Shown here one piece after another: positions 1-7,866 of a DNA stretch of 64,000 nt (within the stretch, counting starts at the first letter, position 1; every line of letters begins with the position of its first letter). Both the position numbers and the translations under genes were made by a program. Under the pieces are notes generated by a model that saw nothing but the letters and a program-made list of their open reading frames with translations, was not told the origin of the DNA and searched no databases. The DNA is from Magnetococcales bacterium. GTDB lineage: Bacteria > Pseudomonadota > Magnetococcia > Magnetococcales > JADFWU01. The stretch lies in NCBI GenBank assembly GCA_015234045.1, contig JADFWU010000004.1, positions 50,601-114,600 of the forward strand, read 5' to 3'.

Positions 1-53
1 AACGATTTTTACCGGGATTGACGGTTAAACAGGTTGAGCGGATTGATTTGTAA
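1..53 (+). CDS. 3' end of an unidentified gene (partial)
   Basis: One forward frame is open from the window edge to a TAA at 51-53 and encodes a 16-residue tail ending VKQVERIDL. The tail has ordinary protein composition. The other two forward frames stop within 35 bases. It would be convergent with the ABC-3C operon that ends at 106. Nothing can be said about function, and an open stretch this short could arise by chance. Confidence 0.35.
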   Translation, partial: RFLPGLTVKQVERIDL

Positions 54-105
54 AACTATGAAATACCATACTAGAAATATAACACCATTATATACCTAAA
101 CCGTC

Positions 106-1854
106 TTAAAAACGCATGCCTAGCAATGAACCAGACACATCATTATCTGTCAATCTCAACCGTACATATTGATTAATATCAAAATTTGAACAAAACTCAT
201 CATGCGGAACCATATCGCTATTCATAGTGCAGATATACTGAAAACCACGTTTTTCTGACTCTCTACAAGCCAATTCCAAGGCCCGCGCACGTTGACGCTC
301 ATCAACGCCATCAAACATTAGACTATCATGAATCAGAACACGGGGAGTTTTTTCATGTTCCGCCCATAAACTAGCCAACATCAAGTCATAACAGAAAATC
401 TTCATATTCCCGATTCCGTCACTTTCTGAGCGTTCAATTTCAACATCAAAAAGATAACCTTTAGACTCAACATTCACTACTAAGTCACCTGGAACCTCAT
501 ACAAATATTGAGAATATTCATTAAATAAGGAAATTGCTTTTTCACGCACTGTTTTTCGTTCATCGTGATCTATGCGCCATTTTTGGTGTAATTTTTCTCT
601 ATCAATTTTCAGCTGACTTTGACCAGTCACAAAAGCACGTTGATTTTCAATCATGGATATTACTTCATTTAACTCATTTACTGCTTTCATATGTTGCTGT
701 TGAAGACGATTATACTCATTCAATGCACCATGAGCTTGCAGAGTTCTCATAATATTAGCACGTATTTCAGTTTTTTCTTGAATGCTTTTTTCACGTTGAG
801 ATATAGATAGTTTTATTCTTTCTATTTCATCAGCAAGAAAATCATGTCGGTTCGCAATAATCTGAGCATGAAATTTTTTGACTTCTTCTATCTTCCTTAG
901 TGCAATGCCAGGAAGTGCGATTCCAGCTTCTTCATAAATTCGAACCAAAGCATCATTCTGTGGTGGAGTCTCATCTTGAAGATTTCCTTCATATAAAACT
1001 AAAAACTGCTGATCCATATTGTTCGAATTCATCAAATCATGAACTTCTTTTGTTAGCTTGTCAGCATTATTTTGCAGTTCTTCATATTTTGGATGGACTC
1101 GAAATTGGCTAATTTCTATTTCTTCTCGCTCAATCTGACTCTCAATCCTAACTCTTTGCGACTCTAATTCACCCAATGTTGTTTTAAAACCTTGAACAAT
1201 TCCACCATCAATTGCCTTCTTCAAAACATTAATATCTTCTTCACGCTTTTTTATTACTTCAAGTTCTCCAACATATTCCCATGCAAGCCCAAGTAAAAAA
1301 GCATTTGTAAGCATGGCATCCTGTTTCGTTTGCTTACCATACGACTCAAAAGGCGTTAAATAGGCACCTTTTCCACGTCGAATAAAGTAAGAGATCATAC
1401 TTCGAAAAGATGCCCGTTTAGACTGTCCTTTCTGTTCTATTGGGAGACCAAAAAGAAGATCTCCCAGTAACAGATTCAGTTCGCTGGCTAGATATACTAA
1501 ATTACCTTTACGTGCAGTCGGTTGAATAGGCCATAATGGCGATACATCATAGACATAAATATTTGAATAACTATCTATTCCTCGGGTGATTGTAACAGGT
1601 TTATTATCAATACTTATCTCTAAGGAAAACGTCCAATCAGCTAAATGTTTTTTTGGCAGTACTTTCTTTTGCGCTGCATCAATATTAGCCCCAAGACAAA
1701 AATGAATTATTTGAATTAATGTAGTTTTTCCAAGACCATTACGAGAATCCTTCCCCGAAGAAACCGTTGTGCGGTCTGCAAGAACAATATTGAACCCCTC
1801 GGTAAAGGCCAATTTTCTAAAACGATGATCATTTGCATAGATCTGAGTAATCAC
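106..1854 (-). CDS. DUF2326-type ABC/SMC-like ATPase of an ABC-3C system
   Basis: Predicted ATPase motor of a three-component ABC-3C conflict system. The 582-residue protein has a P-loop at about residues 37-46 (DSRNGLGKTT), in the variant form common in DUF2326 and RecN/SMC-like ATPases. A long coiled-coil centre covers about residues 195-470. The C-terminal Walker B region near residues 506-521 (VLIHDSLMFDG) has the HDS signature typical of DUF2326. It has no membrane segment, so it is not a transporter. The start is GTG, and its GTGA overlaps the stop of the upstream middle-component gene by four bases, indicating translational coupling. It is the last gene of the operon. Family assignment is from recognised motifs; a role in phage or plasmid defence is inference from what has been predicted for this class. 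Confidence 0.85.
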   Translation of the reverse strand: MITQIYANDHRFRKLAFTEGFNIVLADRTTVSSGKDSRNGLGKTTLIQIIHFCLGANIDAAQKKVLPKKHLADWTFSLEISIDNKPVTITRGIDSYSNIYVYDVSPLWPIQPTARKGNLVYLASELNLLLGDLLFGLPIEQKGQSKRASFRSMISYFIRRGKGAYLTPFESYGKQTKQDAMLTNAFLLGLAWEYVGELEVIKKREEDINVLKKAIDGGIVQGFKTTLGELESQRVRIESQIEREEIEISQFRVHPKYEELQNNADKLTKEVHDLMNSNNMDQQFLVLYEGNLQDETPPQNDALVRIYEEAGIALPGIALRKIEEVKKFHAQIIANRHDFLADEIERIKLSISQREKSIQEKTEIRANIMRTLQAHGALNEYNRLQQQHMKAVNELNEVISMIENQRAFVTGQSQLKIDREKLHQKWRIDHDERKTVREKAISLFNEYSQYLYEVPGDLVVNVESKGYLFDVEIERSESDGIGNMKIFCYDLMLASLWAEHEKTPRVLIHDSLMFDGVDERQRARALELACRESEKRGFQYICTMNSDMVPHDEFCSNFDINQYVRLRLTDNDVSGSLLGMRF

Positions 1855-2078
1855 GGCCTATTCCTTCTGATCAAACCATCTACCAACTCAACGGCTCCGA
1901 TAGCATAGAGAAAATCCAATACCAGAACAAAACGCCAATAGACAGTTAGCCCAGGTGCTTGACGCACACGATTCCATAGACTAGTCACAGTCTGTGGGGT
2001 GTGTAAATTATTCAACACCACAGAACCTGCTCCAATAACCGCATGATCAAGGTCAACATGTTTTGTGGGGAGAATCAC
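1851..2078 (-). CDS. ABC-3C middle component (small linker protein)
   Basis: A 75-residue protein between the HNH effector and the DUF2326 ATPase. It overlaps the gene before it and the gene after it by four bases each, and both it and the ATPase start at GTG within GTGA. Size and position are those of the middle components that accompany DUF2326 ATPases. The sequence opens with a short strand and HxxLD stretch (MILPTKHVDLDHAVIGAG), continues with a helical core, and has a segment (VYWRFVLVLDFLYAIGAVEL) like the winged-helix-like middle component class. These are thought to bridge ATPase and effector. The subclass (for example MC6) is a guess. With no catalytic residues visible, the assignment depends mainly on operon context. 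Confidence 0.7.
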   Translation of the reverse strand: MILPTKHVDLDHAVIGAGSVVLNNLHTPQTVTSLWNRVRQAPGLTVYWRFVLVLDFLYAIGAVELVDGLIRRNRP

Positions 2079-2836
2079 TTTTCAAACACCTCACAACTTT
2101 GAAACAAATAGACCAATACAGAAAGGCCAGCAGCTTTTTGAGTAAAATCCCAACTTTCATCACTGGCAAATTCTTGCATAGCCTGAAACAAATCATTACC
2201 TACTAATCCTTTACTCCTAACTCTGTTATATTCTTTGACAAAACCAGACTTAAGGCGTTCAGGAAATTCATCGTCCCATTTTGCCACAGATTGCAGATAA
2301 CTTCTAACCAAGTCACTTTTTAGCAACCCAATCTGAATTGACCCTTTTATTTCTTCTGTCAGATTATTACGTGCCATCTTATCTGGAATATTTAATAAAG
2401 AGACATCAGGAAATATCTCCTGTCCTGGCTTAGCTTGAATTCTCTTGGTGACCTCCTCTAATTCATCGAACCCAAACCGTGTAAAAGCTTCATTCAATTG
2501 AATTCTAACCCATTCTTCGTGTTCTTTTTTGATTTTTTCAAGCAATTTCACTGGCCATATATTTGGCTGTTTATCTATCTTAGAATGGCAAGATGGACAA
2601 AGCAAAATTAGATTTTTATGATGATCTCTTTGATCAAGTGGATAATCTGGGTCACCGCGAGCTGCATCATCCGATTTACCAATAATATGAGCTAGCTCTC
2701 CAATCTGCTGAACTTTTTCACTTTTAGTACCAGATAATAACAATTCCTCCCGACAATCTGGCATGGAACAGAGAGCTGCTGCTGCACCATAAATAATTTT
2801 TATATCTTTTATTGCAATATTTCTTGATTTCGCCAC
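2075..2836 (-). CDS. HNH endonuclease effector of the ABC-3C system
   Basis: A 253-residue protein, first gene of the operon. The N-terminal half is a zinc-binding HNH nuclease: Cys23 and Cys28, then GELAHI with His50, Asn75 in KNLILLC, and Cys80-x2-Cys83-His84 in CPSCHSKID. The C-terminal half (about 110-253) is helical, without recognised catalytic residues, and probably the ABC-3C C-terminal adaptor that docks to the middle component. The start is GTG, eight bases after an AGGA at the expected distance. The predicted activity is DNA cleavage when released or activated by the ATPase complex. The nuclease call is from visible motifs; the trigger and the target are unknown. Confidence 0.85.
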   Translation of the reverse strand: MAKSRNIAIKDIKIIYGAAAALCSMPDCREELLLSGTKSEKVQQIGELAHIIGKSDDAARGDPDYPLDQRDHHKNLILLCPSCHSKIDKQPNIWPVKLLEKIKKEHEEWVRIQLNEAFTRFGFDELEEVTKRIQAKPGQEIFPDVSLLNIPDKMARNNLTEEIKGSIQIGLLKSDLVRSYLQSVAKWDDEFPERLKSGFVKEYNRVRSKGLVGNDLFQAMQEFASDESWDFTQKAAGLSVLVYLFQSCEVFEK

Positions 2837-3023
2837 AAACCATGTCCTTTGCAGAAGTTTCTAATCCATCCCAGCTTATACTTCTTCTACTATTTTGGAT
2901 GAATGATTATTTATAGAGACCAATGAAAACATGTCAATTACAAATTTATTTCATGTCAACAACATACTGGATCTCTTTCATGAATCATACACAACACCAA
3001 CCCATACCTTCATATCAGGGTCT

Positions 3024-3129
3024 TTACTCCCTTAACCAACGTGTTTTCATACACTCACATACTGCAATTAGAACAGCTTCTGACTTAGTTCTAACCCCAC
3101 AAAGTGCTATTAGACGCGTTAAATCTGTA
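3024..3129 (-). pseudogene. Relic of a VapB-like antitoxin gene
   Basis: Reading the minus strand gives an open stretch ending ALCGVRTKSEAVLIAVCE...MKTRWLRE and a TAA at 3024-3026. The central pattern (small-residue turn, TKSEAV, then an amphipathic helix) is the hallmark of the VapB-type antitoxin C-terminal half, in which a typical sequence is GAKTKREAVNAAL. No start codon or N-terminal strand precedes it in frame, because a TAA lies directly upstream. No intact PIN toxin follows, only a short ATG-led stretch near 3010. It lies between the ABC-3C operon and an IS4-family element. I infer a decayed toxin-antitoxin locus; the similarity is short. Confidence 0.45.
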
Positions 3130-3212
3130 TAGATATACCATTAATCCATATTCTGAACTTTTTTTTCCATTCATCACTTGGCATTAATACCTGACATACA
3201 TCAGGTCCATTC

Positions 3213-4460
3213 TTTCACTACCGGACACTTTTTACCCCTAAGCCCTCTTGAGAGGCATAACGAGTCGTAAGCCTTCATTTAGAAGGTGCTCCAGCCAGCG
3301 AAATCCAAGCTGAAACAGGCTTAAATCAATGCGATTACAACGATGTATCTCCCCTGCCTTTCCGCTTTCTTTGCACAACTCTCCCAAGTAAACCACCCAG
3401 ATGTAAGCAAGGCAGGCTGCTATCAGAAGGCGCGACAAGCGTTCAGGATTTGACAGGTGGGATCGCTGGATTTGGAAGCCTCTTGTCTTCTGGTCACTGA
3501 AAAACGTTTCGATTCTGAAACGAAGGGCGTACTGATCACACACCTCTTCAGCAGTGGTCAAATTTGAGACCAGGTATATGGGCTCTTTGCAGTCTTCTCT
3601 CCACCAACAAACCACCCTAACAGGTCCATGTTTATCTTTTTTAAACAAACAATTGCAAACATCTATATATTCTCCTTCCGTCATGTGTTTCTCAATTTCA
3701 CGGCAAGAAAATTCATATCCCTCCCAATTCAAAATGATGCTCTTACTGGTCCGACAGGAAAAGTCCCATCCCATCATGGATACCGTCTCCAGAAGACGGA
3801 CACCATCAAACTCCCCGTCCCCCAGGATCACCACACGGGTATCTGATGGAATCAAGGCTTGAATCTGCTCCATCAGGCGCAAGTGCAACTCTTCAGGGAG
3901 GTGCCCCTTTTTACCCTTCAGCACAATCCAAGTGATCGGCAGAGCCCGCCCTTTGAAGATGACGTTGGCCATCAAAGCGATGTTCCCTCGTCCAACGGAG
4001 CTTCCATCTATAGCAATGACCAAGGCCTCTTGAATCTGGGCAAGTCGAGCCATCAATAGTTGCGCGAAAGGAAGAAAATATTCTTCTATTTCAATGCGTT
4101 TATTCCGCACCCAACGAACAAACTTCTTTTCCCTGCTTGTCAGTTTTGTGCCGTTGGGCGCTTTGCTTGCCACCTCAGGCAGATGTACATTCTTTGCCCC
4201 GATGATTCCGCTCATCATGGCTGCAAGGGTATTCAAATGACGGGCTACGTTCCCGCTGGCAGTGCCAGGAAAAAGCGTGGTAAGCTCTTTTCTGATGATG
4301 CGGAACCTTTTCGCATTGTCACCCATGGCTGTGTCCTTTGCTTGGTCGTTGAGGATGCAGCCATTTTTATTTTTCTCGGATGAAACGTCAATATTTCAAT
4401 GTATTACCACGTCTTTCAAAGCTCGTCAAACTCCTCTGGAAAAAGTGTCCGGTAGTGAAA
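3213..4460 (-). mobile_element. IS4-family insertion sequence
   Basis: The element is bounded by perfect 21-bp terminal inverted repeats at 3213-3233 and 4440-4460, each containing CACTACCGGACACTTTTT or its complement. It carries one full-length transposase gene. The flanks (AGGTCCATTC to the left, AGCATTAACC to the right) show no convincing target duplication, so the original insertion scar may have been rearranged. The intact transposase and identical ends suggest recent activity. The 4461-4776 stretch to the right is AT-rich and shows no gene. Confidence 0.88.
3238..4326 (-). CDS. IS4-family DDE transposase
   Basis: A 362-residue transposase that cuts and rejoins the ends of the surrounding element. 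The catalytic core shows the first Asp in AIDGSSVGRG (about residue 107), the second Asp in ILGDGEFDG (about residue 170), and the third, Glu, in YALRFRIETFFSDQKTRG. The last segment fits the Y-x2-R-x3-E-x6-K signature of IS4 elements. The stop lies five bases inside the left inverted repeat. The frame is intact with no internal stops, so the protein is probably functional. Exact IS subgroup cannot be fixed without comparison to a reference set. Confidence 0.92.
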   Translation of the reverse strand: MGDNAKRFRIIRKELTTLFPGTASGNVARHLNTLAAMMSGIIGAKNVHLPEVASKAPNGTKLTSREKKFVRWVRNKRIEIEEYFLPFAQLLMARLAQIQEALVIAIDGSSVGRGNIALMANVIFKGRALPITWIVLKGKKGHLPEELHLRLMEQIQALIPSDTRVVILGDGEFDGVRLLETVSMMGWDFSCRTSKSIILNWEGYEFSCREIEKHMTEGEYIDVCNCLFKKDKHGPVRVVCWWREDCKEPIYLVSNLTTAEEVCDQYALRFRIETFFSDQKTRGFQIQRSHLSNPERLSRLLIAACLAYIWVVYLGELCKESGKAGEIHRCNRIDLSLFQLGFRWLEHLLNEGLRLVMPLKRA

Positions 4461-4776
4461 AGCATTAACCAAACTCAAGTAATCACTTATCTTCATTCCA
4501 TGTCACTCATAAGATTCATACAACACCATACCAGATCCTCCCCTCTAGTAAAAAATCTACCTTATACCATTATTGCTTTTTATCTTCTTTTCAGACATAA
4601 AACAGCTACATAATAATCAATAAGTTGAAGAAATCCCATATCTCTCTTGGCATACTTTCCAAAATAATTATTTAAATTGTTTAAAAATGATTTCTATTGA
4701 CAACGTTCTTATTTTAGTTGATATTAAACGCTGAAAAGAAACACATATTTCTTACATTATTGACAAGGAGTATACA

Positions 4777-5292
4777 GTGCTCAGAACACTATTGGTCGGA
4801 TTTGTTATGGCATTGCTGACAGGGTGCTCTACTATTGTGACTGGCACCACCCAGACTTTGACTGTAGTTACGCCAGAGTTGGAAGGTGCGAAATGCGCGT
4901 TAACCGACTCAAAAGGCGGCGTATGGTCTATTAGTGAAACCCCAGGTAGAGCCACTGTCCGTAAAGGCGATGGCCCGATGACCATCACCTGTAAGAAAGA
5001 AGGATATGCTACTGAAACTGTTCTGGTACAAGAAGAATTTGCCGGTGCAACAATTGGTAATGTTATCCTTGGTGGAGGAATTGGCATCTTTGTTGATGCA
5101 GTGTCAGGCGCTGCACAGATCTATCCTGATATGATCACTGTATGGATGAAACCAAACAAATGGCCCAGCGATGCTTCGCGGATTGAATGGGAAGCAAAAA
5201 AAGAAGCTTTTGATCGTGCTGTTGAGGAACGTGAAAGATTAAAACATCAATTTGATGATGAAAACAATAATTCAATAACAGGACGGCGTTAA
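4777..5292 (+). CDS. Small outer-membrane-type lipoprotein, function unknown
   Basis: A 171-residue lipoprotein with a short signal peptide and a clear lipobox LLTGC, the lipidated Cys at residue 17. The pattern CSTIVTGTTQ, a beta-rich central part with two Cys (about 47 and 77) that could form a disulfide, a Gly-rich hydrophobic segment (GNVILGGGIGIFVDAVSG) and a charged helical tail resemble a widespread family of uncharacterised proteobacterial lipoproteins. The start is GTG, preceded by AAGGAG at 4765-4770. No operon partner is present: an IS element lies upstream and a secreted nuclease downstream. The mature protein would sit in the periplasm anchored to a membrane. Confidence 0.8.
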   Translation: MLRTLLVGFVMALLTGCSTIVTGTTQTLTVVTPELEGAKCALTDSKGGVWSISETPGRATVRKGDGPMTITCKKEGYATETVLVQEEFAGATIGNVILGGGIGIFVDAVSGAAQIYPDMITVWMKPNKWPSDASRIEWEAKKEAFDRAVEERERLKHQFDDENNNSITGRR

Positions 5293-5410
5293 TAGCTGGA
5301 CTGAAACAGCTCCAAGCACCATCTCAACACTAAATTTCTACTCCATTTCTTGGATATGTCCATTTATCCAATAAGGAAATAGCAAGAATTGCTCTGTTTG
5401 GGATAAAAAA

Positions 5411-5477
5411 AGAGCCTCTCAATGGTCCAGATCCATCCGGGTTTCATGCCTGTAGGCAGTTACCATTGAAAGGCTCT
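5411..5477 (-). terminator. Long-loop hairpin, probable minus-strand terminator
   Basis: A 16-bp stem (5411-5426 with 5462-5477) encloses a 35-base loop that holds a smaller TGCCT/AGGCA stem. The single C-A mismatch on the plus strand becomes a G-U pair in minus-strand RNA, and on that strand the stem is followed by TTTTTT. It would end transcripts arriving leftward from vapBC, which would run antisense across the nuclease gene. The long loop is unusual for an intrinsic terminator. Confidence 0.5.
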
Positions 5478-5543
5478 ACCCCAAACCGCCGGAATGTGTC
5501 AATGAAAATCAGACACTCATTCCTAAACTGAAATGTCTCTATC

Positions 5544-6002
5544 GTGAAACAGATATTTTTTACTATACTGATAACGCTACTATTTTCCGTTAGCGTAATC
5601 GCGTCACCGGACAAAACCCGTTTTGATGATCTGCAAGGTGTCCTCTATCAAAGCACTCATGATGGTGACACGATTCGCTTTAACATTCCCAACACACACC
5701 CATTATTTGGTCACAATATTCCAATTCGCCTACGTGGCATTGATACTCCAGAGATCAATTCATCCTGCCCATCTGAACGACAACATGCCATTGCAGCCCG
5801 TCAGCATGTTCATACTCTTTTGCACAATGCACACACAATCACTCTGAAAAGGGTTGGACGTGGGAAATATTTTCGGATTCTGGGTGATGTCGTTTTTGAT
5901 GGCGTGGACCTTGGCCAGCATCTACTACAGAATGGGTGGGCCGTTTCTTATGATGGCGATCAGAAGAAATCTGTTTGGTGTGACTCTATAGTTAATGAAT
6001 AG
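5544..6002 (+). CDS. Secreted thermonuclease-family (SNase-like) nuclease
   Basis: A 152-residue nuclease with an N-terminal signal peptide of about 20 residues ending VSVIAS, so it acts in the periplasm or outside. The SNase fold motifs are all present: DGDT at 40-43 (calcium ligand), IRLRGIDTPE at 61-70 with the catalytic-type Arg62, Asp67 and Glu70, and RGKYFRILGDV at about 106-116 with Arg111 matching the second catalytic arginine. Cys75 and Cys145 could pair. It starts at GTG with a weak ribosome site, and no better in-frame start keeps the signal peptide. It is likely to degrade DNA and RNA for nutrients or scavenging. No neighbour is cotranscribed. Confidence 0.88.
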   Translation: MKQIFFTILITLLFSVSVIASPDKTRFDDLQGVLYQSTHDGDTIRFNIPNTHPLFGHNIPIRLRGIDTPEINSSCPSERQHAIAARQHVHTLLHNAHTITLKRVGRGKYFRILGDVVFDGVDLGQHLLQNGWAVSYDGDQKKSVWCDSIVNE

Positions 6003-6019
6003 AAATCAAGCGCAACATT

Positions 6020-6406
6020 TCACCAAAGGCGATTGACCGTATATTGATCAAATAGCTTCTCAATACTGATCAAGGTAAGATTTTCTACTATGGACTGCGT
6101 AATCAACATCCGATCAAAAGGGTCTCTATGCGCTCCAGAAAGCAATCCGGCACGTTGGGCATGAATGAGAGAAATAGGCAGGCTTGAAAATCTTTGTGTG
6201 GCGAGATGGTGAGGCAAATTCTCTGCTATTTCTTGAGCATGAGGCAATTTTCCAATTCGGAATTTGGTGGCAATTTCCCAAGCTGATGCTGAACTGACAA
6301 AGACCTCATTCCTCTCATTTGCAATAGCGTTTTTTGCCCGTTCAGATAATTGTTCATTTCCATAAAACCACCAAAGCAGTGCATGCGTATCAAGCAATAA
6401 GCGCAT
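6020..6406 (-). CDS. vapC: PIN-domain toxin, VapC type
   Basis: A 128-residue PIN-domain ribonuclease toxin. The acidic metal-binding residues are visible: Asp6 in LLLDTHALLW, Glu44 in SAWEIATK, and Asp95/Asp98 in HRDPFDRML. The DTHALLWW and RDPFDR patterns belong to the VapC subgroup that pairs with Phd/YefM-like antitoxins. The gene starts at ATG 6406 with GGAG at a good distance, three bases after the antitoxin stop. The expected action is cleavage of tRNA or rRNA when the antitoxin is degraded. The target cannot be predicted from sequence. Confidence 0.92.
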   Translation of the reverse strand: MRLLLDTHALLWWFYGNEQLSERAKNAIANERNEVFVSSASAWEIATKFRIGKLPHAQEIAENLPHHLATQRFSSLPISLIHAQRAGLLSGAHRDPFDRMLITQSIVENLTLISIEKLFDQYTVNRLW

Positions 6407-6409
6407 CCC

Positions 6410-6646
6410 TCACTCTCCTTCCCACGCCGCTAACTCTTCTTCCGGCAGTGGATCAAAAAAGCGCTCATCTACAGAACCCGTATGTTTCAATGTGCCAAAT
6501 GCACGCCCTTCAGGAAGCGGTGTAATAGGAACCAATTTAACAAGCGGATTTTTTCCACGAGCAATAATCACCTCTTCGCCCGTGAGTGCTTGATTGATAA
6601 TTCTTGAGAGATGTGTTTTTGCCGCATGAATAGTGTATTGACTCAT
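6410..6646 (-). CDS. vapB: Phd/YefM-family antitoxin
   Basis: A 78-residue antitoxin. The N-terminal half matches the Phd/YefM fold (MSQYTIHAAKTHLSRIINQA, then GEEVIIARGKNPLVKLVP), which binds DNA as a dimer. The acidic C-terminal tail (about 55-78, rich in Glu and Pro) is the usual toxin-neutralising segment. It is the first gene of the pair, with AGGTGG upstream of its ATG. Autoregulation is likely through the repeated palindrome at 6661-6683 just upstream. Confidence 0.9.
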   Translation of the reverse strand: MSQYTIHAAKTHLSRIINQALTGEEVIIARGKNPLVKLVPITPLPEGRAFGTLKHTGSVDERFFDPLPEEELAAWEGE

Positions 6647-6658
6647 CAGACCACCTAT

Positions 6659-6685
6659 TAGACTTAGTCCACTAAACTTAGTCTA
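6659..6685. promoter_or_regulatory. Candidate operator of the vapBC operon
   Basis: Two copies of a near-palindromic 9-mer, GACTTAGTC at 6661-6669 and AACTTAGTC at 6675-6683, are spaced 14 bases apart and framed by TAGAC...GTCTA. They lie 12 bases upstream of the antitoxin start. Phd-type antitoxins bind such short tandem palindromes to repress their own promoter. The site is seen directly; the binding is inferred. Confidence 0.6.
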
Positions 6686-6945
6686 TTACTATTTCGCTTT
6701 TATTTCCATACTATTCTCTTATCTCTCGAATTTATCACTCGATCAAATACATCTATAAAATGAAAACCAGCCAGAAAATGGATTGAATTGGTGCATCTAT
6801 GGCACTATCGTCCTCTTTTTTGTATACTGACAGGTGGTTTTTAGACCGATTTTGAGTGTAAATACTTGACCTGACAGATCAGATTATCATTATATTTTAA
6901 TATTCACGGTACCCACCTTAACCAGTAGCAAAAGGCATATCCAAC

Positions 6946-7800
6946 ATGGCCAACTCCCAATGGGTTATTGATGTTGATGAGAACGACTTTAATCAAGCCG
7001 TTATCCAGCAATCTCTTTCCACGCCGGTTCTTGTGGATATTTGGGCACCCTGGTGTGGTCCCTGTAAGACACTTGGTCCGATTTTGGAGCAGTTGGCGGA
7101 AGAGATGCAGGGTCGGTTTATTCTGGCTAAAGTCAATGCCGATGATAACCAACAGTTGTGTCAACAGATGCAGGTTCAAGGTATTCCAGCCTGTAAACTG
7201 GTCTTCAATGGCGAAATTGTTGATGAATTTACCGGTGCATTGCCAAAGAATCAGATCATCGAGTTTCTGGATAAGAATATTCCCAACGAAGTCGCCAATC
7301 TCATTGAACAGGGCAAAATCCTGGAACAAAATGGCGATCCACAAGGCGCGTTCAACCACTATCACGCCGCTTTGGAAGTCGAACCCAACAATACTGACGC
7401 ACTTGTTGGACAAGCCCGTATTTTTATCGCCCATGATCAAAAAAATGAAGCACAGGAACGGCTTGAGATGATCAGTGCCAATGATCAGGATAATCCTGAA
7501 GTACGCGCACTAATCGCCCAAATGGAATTCTCTGGAAACACCGACACTTCAGACCTTGAAGCCCGTATCAAAAAGAATCCAGACGATTTAGCAGCTAGAA
7601 TGGAACTGGGTCGCGCTCTGATTGGTCAGAACCAGCATGAAGCAGGCATCGATCAGTTTCTTGAAGTGGTCAAACGTGATCGCTCTTTCGAAGATGACGC
7701 AGGTCGCAAAGCGGTATTGCAGACCTTTGACATGTTGGGACCAACTCACCCTATGGTGCCCAAATTTCGAAGCAAACTCTCCTCGGTTCTGTTCTCATAA
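6946..7800 (+). CDS. cnoX: CnoX/YbbN-type thioredoxin-TPR co-chaperone
   Basis: A 284-residue cytoplasmic protein with an N-terminal thioredoxin fold (about 5-110) and a C-terminal tetratricopeptide part (about 115-284). The redox motif is a full WCGPCK with Cys37 and Cys40, and the cis-proline loop is GIP at 79-81. E. coli CnoX has lost the active CxxC pair, so this protein is of the redox-active type. CnoX binds unfolded proteins under oxidative stress and hands them to GroEL or DnaK. Cys72 and Cys83 are two extra cysteines that could also be redox-active. A possible promoter with TTGACC at 6866 lies upstream. The gene is followed 66 bases later by a large unknown gene in the same direction. 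Confidence 0.9.
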   Translation: MANSQWVIDVDENDFNQAVIQQSLSTPVLVDIWAPWCGPCKTLGPILEQLAEEMQGRFILAKVNADDNQQLCQQMQVQGIPACKLVFNGEIVDEFTGALPKNQIIEFLDKNIPNEVANLIEQGKILEQNGDPQGAFNHYHAALEVEPNNTDALVGQARIFIAHDQKNEAQERLEMISANDQDNPEVRALIAQMEFSGNTDTSDLEARIKKNPDDLAARMELGRALIGQNQHEAGIDQFLEVVKRDRSFEDDAGRKAVLQTFDMLGPTHPMVPKFRSKLSSVLFS

Positions 7801-7866
7801 CGTCCAAAAATTAACTTAATAATACGGTCCCTATCTTGGCCCCCTACTATTACGGATCACTATTCC

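Noticed and set aside
2923-3132. Plus-strand 69-codon frame between the conflict operon and the IS
   Set aside because: It has no ribosome site and opposes the more convincing antitoxin-like minus-strand relic.
4461-4620. Second degenerate toxin gene to the right of the first IS
   Set aside because: A stretch resembles 2970-3010 weakly, but the match is short and AT-rich, so it is not supportable.
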